DNA from: Candidatus Bathyarchaeota archaeon
GTDB taxonomy: Archaea > Thermoproteota > Bathyarchaeia > TCS64 > B23
Length of the DNA stretch: 24,553 nt
Direction: 5' to 3'
Assembly (NCBI GenBank): GCA_029259285.1
Contig: JAPDJB010000116.1
Span: 1 to 24,553 of the forward strand
This document shows positions 7,042 to 13,701 of this stretch, piece by piece; the first letter of the stretch is position 1; each line of letters starts with the position of its first letter. Both the position numbers and the translations under genes were made by a program. Under the pieces are notes generated by a model. That model was not told the DNA's origin, did no database searches, and was given only the letters and a program-made list of their open reading frames with translations.

Positions 7042-7979
7042 ATCCCCTTCTCCCTCCTCATAACCTCAGGTGAGAGACCCGTCAACTTGATGAAGGCGTC
7101 CTCAAGGGTTGGGGATCGACTCCTCAGGGAGAGGAGTCTCAGCCCACTCCTCCCAATCTCCCCTGTGAGAAGCCTCAGAATCTCCTGGGGATTATCGGTG
7201 TGAACCCTAAGCTGTCGCCCCTCCACCTCAAGTCCTCTGAGCCTCTCCAGGAGGCTCGCTGGGGGCCTATCGGAGAGCTCCACCTCTAGGATGGCTTTGA
7301 CTCCAGCCCTCAGCTTCAGGTTCTCCGGCGTGTCGATGGCCCTTATCCGTCCACGGACTATTATGGCCACCCTATCGCAGAGCTGGTCAGCCTCCTCTAT
7401 ATAGTGGGTTGTGAGGAATATCGTCTTCCCCATCTCCCTAAGCCTCCCCACAAGGCCTCTGAGGCTTCTCGCACTCACGACGTCGAGACCCGTCGTCGGC
7501 TCATCGAGGAATAGGATCTCCGGATCGTTGATGAGAGCCGCAGCGAGGACAGCCCTCCGCTTCAGGCCTCTTGAAAGCCTCCTAAACCTACTGTCCCGTC
7601 TATCCCATAGGTCGAAGAGCTTTAGGAGTTCCCTGATACGCCTATGCCTCTCAGCCCTCGGGACGTGGTAGAGCCTTGAGATGAATTCGAGATTCTCCCA
7701 GACCGTAAGCTCATCATAGAGGTTTGAGGCCTCTGGGACTACGCCGATCCTACGCTTAACCTCAAGCGTCTCGTTTAGTATGTCGTATCCGGCGACCCAC
7801 GCCCTCCCCTCCGAGGGCCTTGTGAGGCCTGTTAACATCCTTATCGTCGTCGTCTTCCCTGCTCCATTTGGGCCGAGGTATCCGAAGACCTCTCCAGCGT
7901 CGACGGTAAAGGAGACGTGGTCGACTGCGCATAGGTCGCCGTAATACTTCGTCAACCCCTCAACGACGATGGAGTGCAT
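7038..7979 (-). CDS. ABC-2 type transporter ATP-binding subunit (DrrA/CcmA-like)
   Basis: ATPase partner of the permease immediately downstream. The start at 7979 gives 313 aa. Walker A is GPNGAGKTTT, the Q-loop region is RIGVVPEASNLYDELTVWEN, the signature is LSRGLKRRAVLAAAL (in place of LSGGQ), Walker B is ILFLDEPTTGLD, and the switch histidine is in LTTHYIEEADQL. The C-terminal 80 residues form the extra domain usual in drug/antibiotic exporters of this class. A GTG at 7982 directly precedes the ATG; the ATG is preferred. The AT box at 8001-8010 is at the right distance for a leaderless transcript. The two genes make a complete exporter operon. Confidence 0.93.
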   Translation of the reverse strand: MHSIVVEGLTKYYGDLCAVDHVSFTVDAGEVFGYLGPNGAGKTTTIRMLTGLTRPSEGRAWVAGYDILNETLEVKRRIGVVPEASNLYDELTVWENLEFISRLYHVPRAERHRRIRELLKLFDLWDRRDSRFRRLSRGLKRRAVLAAALINDPEILFLDEPTTGLDVVSARSLRGLVGRLREMGKTIFLTTHYIEEADQLCDRVAIIVRGRIRAIDTPENLKLRAGVKAILEVELSDRPPASLLERLRGLEVEGRQLRVHTDNPQEILRLLTGEIGRSGLRLLSLRSRSPTLEDAFIKLTGLSPEVMRREKGI

Positions 7980-8000
7980 CACTCTCTGAGATGGAATCCC

Positions 8001-8010
8001 CTTTATCTAT
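8001..8010. promoter_or_regulatory. Candidate shared TATA box for divergent transcripts
   Basis: CTTTATCTAT is the only AT-rich element in the 52 nt between the divergent starts at 7979 and 8032. It lies about 26 nt from each: TTTATCTA on the plus strand and TAGATAAA on the minus strand. One element may serve both directions, each giving a leaderless mRNA. Confidence 0.4.
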
Positions 8011-8031
8011 CCTTACCTCTCATAGCCTAGA

Positions 8032-8625
8032 TTGACAGCCGTGAAGCTGCAGAGATTTCTCGGGAGGCTCTATCCAGGGGAGAACATTGAAGCGATGGCG
8101 AGGGTGTTGGCCGAGGCCTCCAGGAGGGGATGGATAACCTATGGTGAGATCGACGTCGAGGAGCCTGAACGCCTCGACTTGATACTCCTCCTCATAGAGG
8201 AGAGGCTGCTCATCCCAAAGGCCTCGGTGAAGTCCATGGCCTGGGAAGACCGATTAGCTAAGTTCACCCCCGATGAGGTCTATGAGATGCCCCACGCCGT
8301 GAGAAGCCTCATCCAGATAGCCCTTGAGGGGGGCGTCTGGAATCCCAGGGAGGCCGTGAAGAGATACCTCAAAGAGATAGGGGAGAGTAAAACGGAGGCG
8401 ATCCTAAAGCTCCTAGATCGATTGATGGAGATCCCCGTGGATCACAGAGTCGACGCCGAGAAGCTGAGGGAATTAGCCGAGGAACTCGCCCTGGGAAGGG
8501 AGATCAACAGGATCATAGCCGAATTGAAGGGAGGTGGAGTGCTCAGCCCCACCCTTCGGGATCCAAGGAGGCTGCGATACGAGTTGAACCCCGCCCTTAT
8601 GAGGCTCTGGCCCTCATCGACCTAG
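8032..8625 (+). CDS. Conserved-looking hypothetical protein, helical
   Basis: A 197-aa soluble, charged, mostly helical protein that I do not recognise. It has no signal peptide, no membrane segment and no cysteines. The N-terminal half contains short helical runs (IEAMARVLAEASRRGWIT, RLDLILLLIEERLLIP) that could be winged-helix-like. The middle holds EAVKRYLKEIGESKTEAILKLLDRLMEI. The C-terminus reads IIAELKGGGVLSPTLRDPRR, which resembles the recognition end of a winged helix. The ORF is clearly coding by codon use, similar to its neighbours. The start is TTG at 8032, or GTG at 8041; no Shine-Dalgarno is seen, and the AT box at 8001-8010 fits a leaderless mRNA. It overlaps the end of the convergent small Cys gene by 12 nt. 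Function unknown. Confidence 0.7.
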   Translation: MTAVKLQRFLGRLYPGENIEAMARVLAEASRRGWITYGEIDVEEPERLDLILLLIEERLLIPKASVKSMAWEDRLAKFTPDEVYEMPHAVRSLIQIALEGGVWNPREAVKRYLKEIGESKTEAILKLLDRLMEIPVDHRVDAEKLRELAEELALGREINRIIAELKGGGVLSPTLRDPRRLRYELNPALMRLWPSST

Positions 8626-8853
8626 ACGTCTAAGCCTCATCTCCAGAAGCCCTATCCTCCGACTAATGTCTTCGAGCTCCATCCTTATCCTCCAAAGCTC
8701 TAGACTCGGCGAAGGCGGGGCGGCGGCCCTCGGCGTTTGGATTCGAGGGGTGAAGTTGGGGCATGCTGGGCTGTTGGGGTCGACCTCTATGCCGAGGAGG
8801 AGGCATCGGCCATCCCTGAAGTTCGCACACTCCCTATGGGTTGGATACGTCAT
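8614..8853 (-). CDS. Small cysteine-containing protein with C-terminal coiled coil
   Basis: A 79-aa protein. The N-terminal part has the pattern CANFRDGRCLLLGIEVDP then PACPNFTP, with C9, C17, C31 and H6 as possible metal ligands. This kind of short 'C..F.dGrC.L.....P...AC..F' domain is frequent in archaeal genomes as an uncharacterised small zinc-binding unit. A proline/alanine linker (about 40-50) leads to a charged helix (about 53-79) that looks like a coiled coil. GGTATATTAG at 8879-8886 on the minus strand lies about 26 nt before the ATG and supports an independent leaderless gene. It converges with the hypothetical gene, overlapping by 12 nt. Role unknown. Confidence 0.7.
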   Translation of the reverse strand: MTYPTHRECANFRDGRCLLLGIEVDPNSPACPNFTPRIQTPRAAAPPSPSLELWRIRMELEDISRRIGLLEMRLRRLGR

Positions 8854-8889
8854 CTATCATCCCCTCACGGCGGCCCTAATATACCTTCC

Positions 8890-9774
8890 CTAATGGGCTG
8901 AGAGGGCTGTGACCGTGAGCATCACAGCCAGGTAGGGGCTGGTGAATTTAAAGAGCCTATAGGCGTTCTCAGGGCTCGGCCTGAGGAGGAGACTTAAACT
9001 CAGCAGAATCATCACGAGGTTTAGGCTGTGGACGATGATGTAGAAGCCTATATGGAAGCGCCCGACGACTCCGAGGATCGTGGATAAAACCGGCAGGAGG
9101 ATCGTGGTGAAGGCTATACATCTCGTCGCAGACCTGAAGCCAAGCCTGGAGGGGAGCATGGGGACACCGGCCCGCCGATAGTCATCTGAATACCTTATGG
9201 CGAGGCTCCAGATGTGGGAGGGGGTCCAGAGGACTATGAGGGCGGCGAGGAGTAGGGGAACCGGATGGAGGGGTTGACCCGTGACGGCTGACCAGCAGAT
9301 CATAGATGGAGCCCCACCAGCAGGCGAACCCAAGACGATGTTCCAAACAGTTCTACGCTTCGTGAGGAGATTATAGATGACGGCGCTATCAAAGAGGCCG
9401 AAGAGGGCCCAGAGGAAGGCGGGGAGGCTGAGGATGAGGAGGGGAATGAGACCAAGGATGGAGAGAATTATACCGTAATACAGGGCCTTAACCGGTGGAT
9501 CAATCCTCCCAGAGGGGATGGGGCGATTCCTCGTCCTCTCCATAACGGCGTCGATGTCTCGATCTATGTAGCAGGTTATGGCGTTAGCCCCTGAGACCAG
9601 AGGGATCAGGGCCAGAGTGGAGAGGATTAGGGAGAGGCTGGAACCCAAGCCGAGGGGATTGGAGGCTCCAAGGCCGATTCTAAGGGCTGTGAGGCCGCTG
9701 GCCAGACCAGAGAAGACGAGGAGGGCCATAACCCTCGGCTTACAGACCTCCACATAGGCCCTTAGGGATTCCAT
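8890..9774 (-). CDS. ctaB: Protoheme IX farnesyltransferase (heme o synthase), UbiA family
   Basis: Membrane prenyltransferase that adds farnesyl to heme b to form heme o, used by heme-copper oxidases. With the ATG at 9774 it is 294 aa; a TTG at 9807 that overlaps the previous stop by 4 nt would add 11 residues. KPRVMALLVFSG opens the first membrane segment. The first Asp-rich prenyl-diphosphate site is CYIDRDIDAVMERTRNRP. SPAGGAPSMICW follows, and the second motif is WTPSHIWSLAIRYSDDYRRAG followed by VPMLP. These are diagnostic of CtaB rather than of the geranylgeranylglyceryl phosphate branch of UbiA. About nine membrane spans are visible. No oxidase subunit or CtaA is present in the window, so the terminal oxidase must be encoded elsewhere or lost. 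Confidence 0.92.
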   Translation of the reverse strand: MESLRAYVEVCKPRVMALLVFSGLASGLTALRIGLGASNPLGLGSSLSLILSTLALIPLVSGANAITCYIDRDIDAVMERTRNRPIPSGRIDPPVKALYYGIILSILGLIPLLILSLPAFLWALFGLFDSAVIYNLLTKRRTVWNIVLGSPAGGAPSMICWSAVTGQPLHPVPLLLAALIVLWTPSHIWSLAIRYSDDYRRAGVPMLPSRLGFRSATRCIAFTTILLPVLSTILGVVGRFHIGFYIIVHSLNLVMILLSLSLLLRPSPENAYRLFKFTSPYLAVMLTVTALSAH

Positions 9775-9803
9775 CTCAGTAGCACCAAGATGATTATAAC
9801 CCC

Positions 9804-10727
9804 TCAATCAACTCTCCTCTGAGCCTCCAATAGTCGGCAGAAGGCGCATATCTCCCCGCTTGTGGGTTCACCGCATATCCGGCACTCCCTTAAGGGCTGT
9901 GTCTCAGGCCGTTGAGTCGATAGGGTTTCAGCCAGGCGCATTATGCTCATCATCATCCTCCTCCTAAAGCCTCTCTGCCTCTTAGAGATGTAATCGATGA
10001 CGTTGAGCCACATCCTCTTGGATCGATCCACTCCGCATCCATAGGTTGAGTATGGGCATAGATCCTCCTTGAGATAGGGGAGGCCCACCTCCTCGGCGAA
10101 TCGACGGTTCTCCTCCCCTCCGACGAAGAACAAAGGCCTAATCCTGCCTAGCTGTTTCCCCCTCGTCGGAAGCTTCGGAACGAATTTGGAGCTCCATTCG
10201 AGGTTTCCGCCGAGGAGATTCTTGAAGAAGAAGACGATGAAATCATCGGCGTGATGACCCGTCGCCAGCTTCGTCGCCCCAGATTCACGGGGCAGCCTAT
10301 TCATCAGGTAGCGCTTCACGAGTCCACATGAGCTGCAGACGGGTCTGGGCAGCTTAGCGATCCGCTCCATATCTACGCCGTAATCTGAGGCGTGGAAGAC
10401 CTTGAGGCTGAGGTTAAGGAGCTCAACCTGCTGCCTGACAACCTCCTCAACTTGCTGTGAGAAGGGGAAGCCGAGGTTTATGTGGAAGGGCTGAAGCCTG
10501 CAGTCGATGCTCCTCTCCTCAACGTATCGGGTCAGCGTATAGAGGGCTGAGCCGCTGTCCTTACCACCGCTCAGGGCGACGAAGATGCAGTCTCCAGGCT
10601 CAACTAAGCGGTAGCGCTCTATGGTTCCGTGAACGGTCTTGAGATACCTCTCCTCGAAGTCCACCATCCATAGTTTGATTAGGAGCGGAGATAAGGCTTC
10701 ACCCAGCCTAAAGGGATCTATCAGCAT
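9804..10727 (-). CDS. TtcA/TtuA/Ncs6-family tRNA thiolation protein
   Basis: PP-loop ATPase that adenylates a tRNA base before sulfur insertion, 307 aa. The ATP loop is ALSGGKDSGSAL (51-62). CSSCGLVKRYLMNR carries the CxxC used with the Fe-S cluster in the TtcA/TtuA group, followed by ATGHHADDF. The C-terminal CRICGEPTSGEICAFCRL is a zinc ribbon as in Ncs6/TtuA; the N-terminal zinc ribbon usual in TtuA is missing. The target could be 2-thiouridine-54 (TtuA-like), U34 (Ncs6-like) or s2C32; the sequence does not decide. The gene is followed by ctaB with its stop touching an alternative TTG start. On the minus strand AATATAC near 10787-10793 is a possible TATA box. Confidence 0.85.
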   Translation of the reverse strand: MLIDPFRLGEALSPLLIKLWMVDFEERYLKTVHGTIERYRLVEPGDCIFVALSGGKDSGSALYTLTRYVEERSIDCRLQPFHINLGFPFSQQVEEVVRQQVELLNLSLKVFHASDYGVDMERIAKLPRPVCSSCGLVKRYLMNRLPRESGATKLATGHHADDFIVFFFKNLLGGNLEWSSKFVPKLPTRGKQLGRIRPLFFVGGEENRRFAEEVGLPYLKEDLCPYSTYGCGVDRSKRMWLNVIDYISKRQRGFRRRMMMSIMRLAETLSTQRPETQPLRECRICGEPTSGEICAFCRLLEAQRRVD

Positions 10728-10792
10728 CCGCAGCTAGTGAACAAGGAGGTGAAATCCAGCCCAGGATGGCGGATTCAGAGACGCCGTATATT

Positions 10793-10818
10793 GGAGGGCT
10801 TGAAGATGAAGGCCCTCC
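10793..10818. other. Stem-loop between the thiolase and CPBP genes
   Basis: GGAGGGCTT (10793-10801) pairs with AAGGCCCTCC (10809-10818) across a 7-nt loop, with one bulged G. It lies in the 136-nt gap upstream of the thiolase gene and downstream of the CPBP gene. It could act at the 3' end of the CPBP transcript or in the thiolase leader. No T-run follows on either strand. Confidence 0.45.
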
Positions 10819-10863
10819 CGATAGACCCCCCTCCCTCCTAAGGCTCAACGGATCTTCAATGCT

Positions 10864-11646
10864 TTAGGCCCTATCCCTAAGCATCCCCTCAAATATTAGA
10901 AGGAGGAATAAAAACAATGCAATTCCCGCTGCAATATTGGAGAGGGCCAATCCAATCAATCTACCTATGCCAAACGTTGTGAAATCTATCGCTCCATGTA
11001 TCACCGTTGGTAATAAAATGTCTCCACTCTTCTCCCTTATAACCCCTAAAACAACCCCTATGAAACATGCAGATATGGTGATCACAAATATCAACGGCGT
11101 AAGTGCAACTCTACCTGTAAAGGGATTGATGGCTGTAAGTATGTGTGGTAATCCAAAGAAGAAAACTCCCGTTATCAAAGTCCCCTCCATCCACTCAAAT
11201 CTAACCCATAGAAAACTCTTAAATCTTCTATCAAATACCTCATTAAGTCGAGATTGAATATATCCACGGAAAAACAACTCCTCAGCGAAACCTACAAATA
11301 TGAAAAACCATAATAAATCGGTTATGATTACACTAAATTTTATCGGCCTTAAACAGTTGAAGAAAATCGAAATCGTTATGATGGATAGCGAGGTTAATAT
11401 AAAGATTATGAGTATATATGAACCCCACTTTAAATCGAATCTTAGATTTTTGGGAATTAGGCCATATTCCCTCGGCTTTTTATGAAGAATTACACCAGCC
11501 ATTCCAAGAATCATCATAAATGTTTTAGAAGTCCATCCATAATTTGAGGCTTCAATAGATTGAAGACACCATGCCACTAAAAAGAAAAGAATCTCAACGA
11601 TCAATACCTCCACGATCGCTTTAAATGACTCCTCCAAGCCCTCCAC
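10864..11646 (-). CDS. CPBP-family intramembrane metalloprotease (CAAX protease/bacteriocin-processing type)
   Basis: Membrane protein of 260 aa with about seven hydrophobic segments. The three family motifs are intact: AEELFFRGYIQSRL with E122, E123 and R127; FFGLPHILTAINPF with H168; and HGAIDF with H217 and D221. The family includes Rce1-like CAAX proteases and bacteriocin immunity/maturation proteins; the substrate here is unknown. The coding sequence is conspicuously AT-rich, with many AAA, ATA, ATT and TTT codons, unlike the GC-rich genes on both sides, and it sits directly beyond the 3' end of tRNA-Ala. Both points suggest horizontal acquisition. The start is GTG at 11646 with GGTGG just upstream; a TTG at 11637 is possible. 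Confidence 0.9.
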   Translation of the reverse strand: MEGLEESFKAIVEVLIVEILFFLVAWCLQSIEASNYGWTSKTFMMILGMAGVILHKKPREYGLIPKNLRFDLKWGSYILIIFILTSLSIITISIFFNCLRPIKFSVIITDLLWFFIFVGFAEELFFRGYIQSRLNEVFDRRFKSFLWVRFEWMEGTLITGVFFFGLPHILTAINPFTGRVALTPLIFVITISACFIGVVLGVIREKSGDILLPTVIHGAIDFTTFGIGRLIGLALSNIAAGIALFLFLLLIFEGMLRDRA

Positions 11647-11690
11647 CTATGCAAATTATAATGTGATTCCTAATCATCGATTAAATAATT

Positions 11691-11768
11691 TGGTGGACTG
11701 GGGGGGATTTGAACCCCCGGCCTCCGCCATGCCAAGGCGGCGATCATACCAGACTGATCTACCAGCCC
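11691..11768 (-). tRNA. tRNA-Ala (anticodon GGC), CCA encoded
   Basis: Acceptor GGGCTGG pairs with CCAGTCC and includes the G3-U70 pair diagnostic of tRNA-Ala. The anticodon arm is CCGCC TTGGCAT GGCGG, giving anticodon GGC. The T arm is GGGGG TTCAAAT CCCCC. Discriminator A73 is at 11694, and CCA follows in the genome (11693-11691). No intron. The promoter is probably TAAAAATTTT at 11797-11806. Confidence 0.96.
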
Positions 11769-11796
11769 GCCAAGATTTGGACTATTCGTCGGAGGC

Positions 11797-11806
11797 TAAA
11801 AATTTT
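11797..11806. promoter_or_regulatory. Shared AT box for tRNA-Ala and DUF371
   Basis: TAAAAATTTT is the only AT-rich element between the divergent tRNA-Ala and DUF371 genes. Its centre is 26 nt before the DUF371 ATG at 11827 and about 33 nt before the mature tRNA 5' end at 11768. This fits a leaderless mRNA on one side and a tRNA precursor with a short leader on the other. Confidence 0.5.
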
Positions 11807-11826
11807 CCCTTCCCCTTCTCCTCTCG

Positions 11827-12252
11827 ATGAGGTTTGTTGAGCGGTTTAGGGCGTGGGGGCATTCGAATATTAGGGCGAGGCATAGGACGACGTTGATGGT
11901 GACCCGTGATCCGGAGTTGACGCCGAGGGGGGACTGTATAGTGGCTGTGGGGGCTGAGAAGGGGTTAGCTGACCTAAATCCAGGGCTGAGGGAGGCGGCG
12001 AGAAGTCGGGAAGCGAGGATCACGCTAACCCTGGAGGCTGGGGGCTACATCTTCACCGTCTCAGGTAGGGGTGATCCAAGGTTGACGCTCACCCATCCCA
12101 GCGATATGGTTGCGAGGAAGAGTAGATACATCTGTCCCAGAACCCTCATGATAGAAGCCGACAAGGCGGCCTGCGACATACCCGAGGAGCTTAGAAGGAC
12201 TCTTCAGAGGAGGATCCCCATCTGGATCACGATAATCGTGGAAAATTCGTGA
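11827..12252 (+). CDS. DUF371 archaeal protein
   Basis: A 141-aa protein matching the archaeal DUF371 family. It opens with RFRAWGHSNIRARHRTTLMV and carries the typical VTRDPELTPRGDCIVAVGAEKGLADL, in which short strands alternate with conserved polar loops. A later segment, DPRLTLTHPSDMVARKS, is followed by CPRTLMIEADKAACDIP and ends with RRIPIWITIIVENS. No biochemical function is established for the family to my knowledge. It has its own promoter (AT box 11797-11806) and probably a leaderless mRNA. It is followed after 102 nt by the Fae-Hps fusion, which also has its own TATA box, so the two are neighbours rather than a clear operon. Confidence 0.88.
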   Translation: MRFVERFRAWGHSNIRARHRTTLMVTRDPELTPRGDCIVAVGAEKGLADLNPGLREAARSREARITLTLEAGGYIFTVSGRGDPRLTLTHPSDMVARKSRYICPRTLMIEADKAACDIPEELRRTLQRRIPIWITIIVENS

Positions 12253-12290
12253 CACAGATAGATTGCCTCAAGCATCAATTTCTTCGATAT

Positions 12291-12308
12291 GTGTCCTATT
12301 TGTGTCCT
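12291..12308 (+). promoter_or_regulatory. GTGTCCT direct repeat, candidate RHH operator
   Basis: GTGTCCT occurs at 12291-12297 and 12302-12308, 11 bp apart, one helical turn. A partial inverted copy, GACACA, lies at 12251-12256. The pair ends about 13 bp before the TATA box of the RHH-Fae-Hps gene. Ribbon-helix-helix dimers typically bind short repeats with this spacing, so this is a natural candidate site for the protein's own N-terminal domain. The repeat is seen; the binding is inferred. Confidence 0.4.
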
Positions 12309-12320
12309 CAACCTCCGCAG

Positions 12321-12330
12321 CCTTTAAATA
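12321..12330 (+). promoter_or_regulatory. TATA box of the RHH-Fae-Hps gene
   Basis: CCTTTAAATA has a typical archaeal TATA sequence. Its centre near 12327 is 28 nt before the ATG at 12355, so the mRNA would have a leader of 0-3 nt. This supports the long N-terminus containing the RHH domain as the real start. Confidence 0.65.
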
Positions 12331-12354
12331 ATTCAATCCGAAACTCCCATCGGG

Positions 12355-13701
12355 ATGGGTGAGGAGAAGGGGCTTATAAGAGCGCCTGGGAGGATCACGA
12401 GGGAGCAGTATAGGTTTCTGGAGGAACTCGTGGAACAGGGCCAATATGAGTCGATGAGCGAGGCCGTTAGGGCTGCCCTCGAACACTTCCGGAGGGCCTA
12501 TGCCTCTCCCAGAGGCCTATATCTCATCGGTGAGGCGCTCGTCGGAGAGGGCGATGAGGTGGCCCACGTCGACCTCATCATCGGCGACAAGTCCAGCCCC
12601 GTCGGGGAGGCCTTCGCCAGGGCGCTCAGCAATCCAACGATGGGTCACACACCCCTACTGGCGGTCATCAGACCCAATCTGCCTTCGAAACCCTTCACGT
12701 TGATCGTTCCAAAGGTGACGATCAGGAATATGGAGGATGCAGGTAAGATATTCGGCCCCGCCCAGATGGCTGTGGCCAAGGCTGTGGCAGACGCCGTGGA
12801 GGAGGGCATCATACCCCGTGAGGTGGTGGATGATTGGGTGATCGTCGCCAGCGTCTTCATCCATCCAAAGGCGAGGGATATGCGCCGCATATACCACTAC
12901 AATTATAGCGCCACAAAGCTGGCCTTGAGGAGAGCGATGATGGGTTATCCGCCGCTGGAGAAGATCATGTATGAGAAAGATCGGGCTAAGCATCCCCTAG
13001 TCGGCTTCAGGGCTCCGAGGCTTTGGAGGCCTCCATATCTGCAGATAGCCCTCGACATACCGGATATAGAGGCTGTGAAGAGGGTTTTGAGGGCTATGCC
13101 TCGAAGTGACAGCATCATCCTTGAGGCTGGGACTCCTCTGATCAAGCGTTATGGCGTGAGGGTGATTAGGGAGATTAGGGAGGTTGTGGGCGACTCCTTC
13201 ATAGTCGCCGACTTGAAGACTCTGGACGTTGGGAAGGTTGAGGTTGACCTCGCCTTCAACGAGACGGCTGACGGGGTCTGCGCATCAGGCCTCGCCTCCA
13301 AGGAGACCCTCGACGGCTTCATCTATGAAGCCCGAAGGCTAGGCATCTACTCCTACATCGACATGATGGAGGTTGAGAACCCAGTTGAGAAGTTGAGGAG
13401 CCTTGAGAAGCTGCCGGATGTCGTCATACTCCATAGGGCCATCGACGTGGAGAGGCGGGGTGAGGGGCCGAGGTGGAGTTACATCAAGGAGATTAGGGAG
13501 GCCTTTAAGGATGAGAGGCTTCTCATAGCCGTTGCCGGAGGCATAACGCCCCAGACGGCTCCCAGGGCGCTGGAGATGGGGGCTGACATCCTGATCGTCG
13601 GCAGATATATAACGCAGTCCCGAGATGTTGAGAGGGCCGTCCGAGAGTTCATGCCATATCTAAGGGGTGACATAGACCTCTTTAGGGTTCATGTGGAGTG
13701 A
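12355..13701 (+). CDS. fae-hps: Ribbon-helix-helix domain fused to bifunctional formaldehyde-activating enzyme/hexulose-6-phosphate synthase
   Basis: A 448-aa protein with three parts. Residues about 5-48 read as a ribbon-helix-helix domain (REQYRFLEELVEQGQYESMS then EAVRAALEHFRR). Residues about 55-215 are Fae, with LIGEALVGEGDEVAHVDLII (H71 equals the active-site His), HTPLLAVIRPNLPSKP and AKAVADAVEEGIIP. Residues about 226-440 are hexulose-6-phosphate synthase of the OMP-decarboxylase fold, with ADLKTLD (D286, K288, D291). Fae condenses formaldehyde with tetrahydromethanopterin. Hps interconverts hexulose-6-phosphate with ribulose-5-phosphate and formaldehyde, supplying pentoses in archaea without the oxidative pentose route. 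Fae-Hps fusions are known and start near residue 55 of this protein. There is no in-frame start codon there, so the RHH extension is real in this sequence. Confidence 0.93.
   Translation: MGEEKGLIRAPGRITREQYRFLEELVEQGQYESMSEAVRAALEHFRRAYASPRGLYLIGEALVGEGDEVAHVDLIIGDKSSPVGEAFARALSNPTMGHTPLLAVIRPNLPSKPFTLIVPKVTIRNMEDAGKIFGPAQMAVAKAVADAVEEGIIPREVVDDWVIVASVFIHPKARDMRRIYHYNYSATKLALRRAMMGYPPLEKIMYEKDRAKHPLVGFRAPRLWRPPYLQIALDIPDIEAVKRVLRAMPRSDSIILEAGTPLIKRYGVRVIREIREVVGDSFIVADLKTLDVGKVEVDLAFNETADGVCASGLASKETLDGFIYEARRLGIYSYIDMMEVENPVEKLRSLEKLPDVVILHRAIDVERRGEGPRWSYIKEIREAFKDERLLIAVAGGITPQTAPRALEMGADILIVGRYITQSRDVERAVREFMPYLRGDIDLFRVHVE

Noticed and set aside
11691..11768. Attachment-site duplication of the tRNA-Ala end around the CPBP gene
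   Set aside because: I looked for a copy of the tRNA 3' end in 10728-10863 and found none.
12655..12993. 112-aa minus-strand frame
   Set aside because: Shadow of the Fae part of the RHH-Fae-Hps gene.
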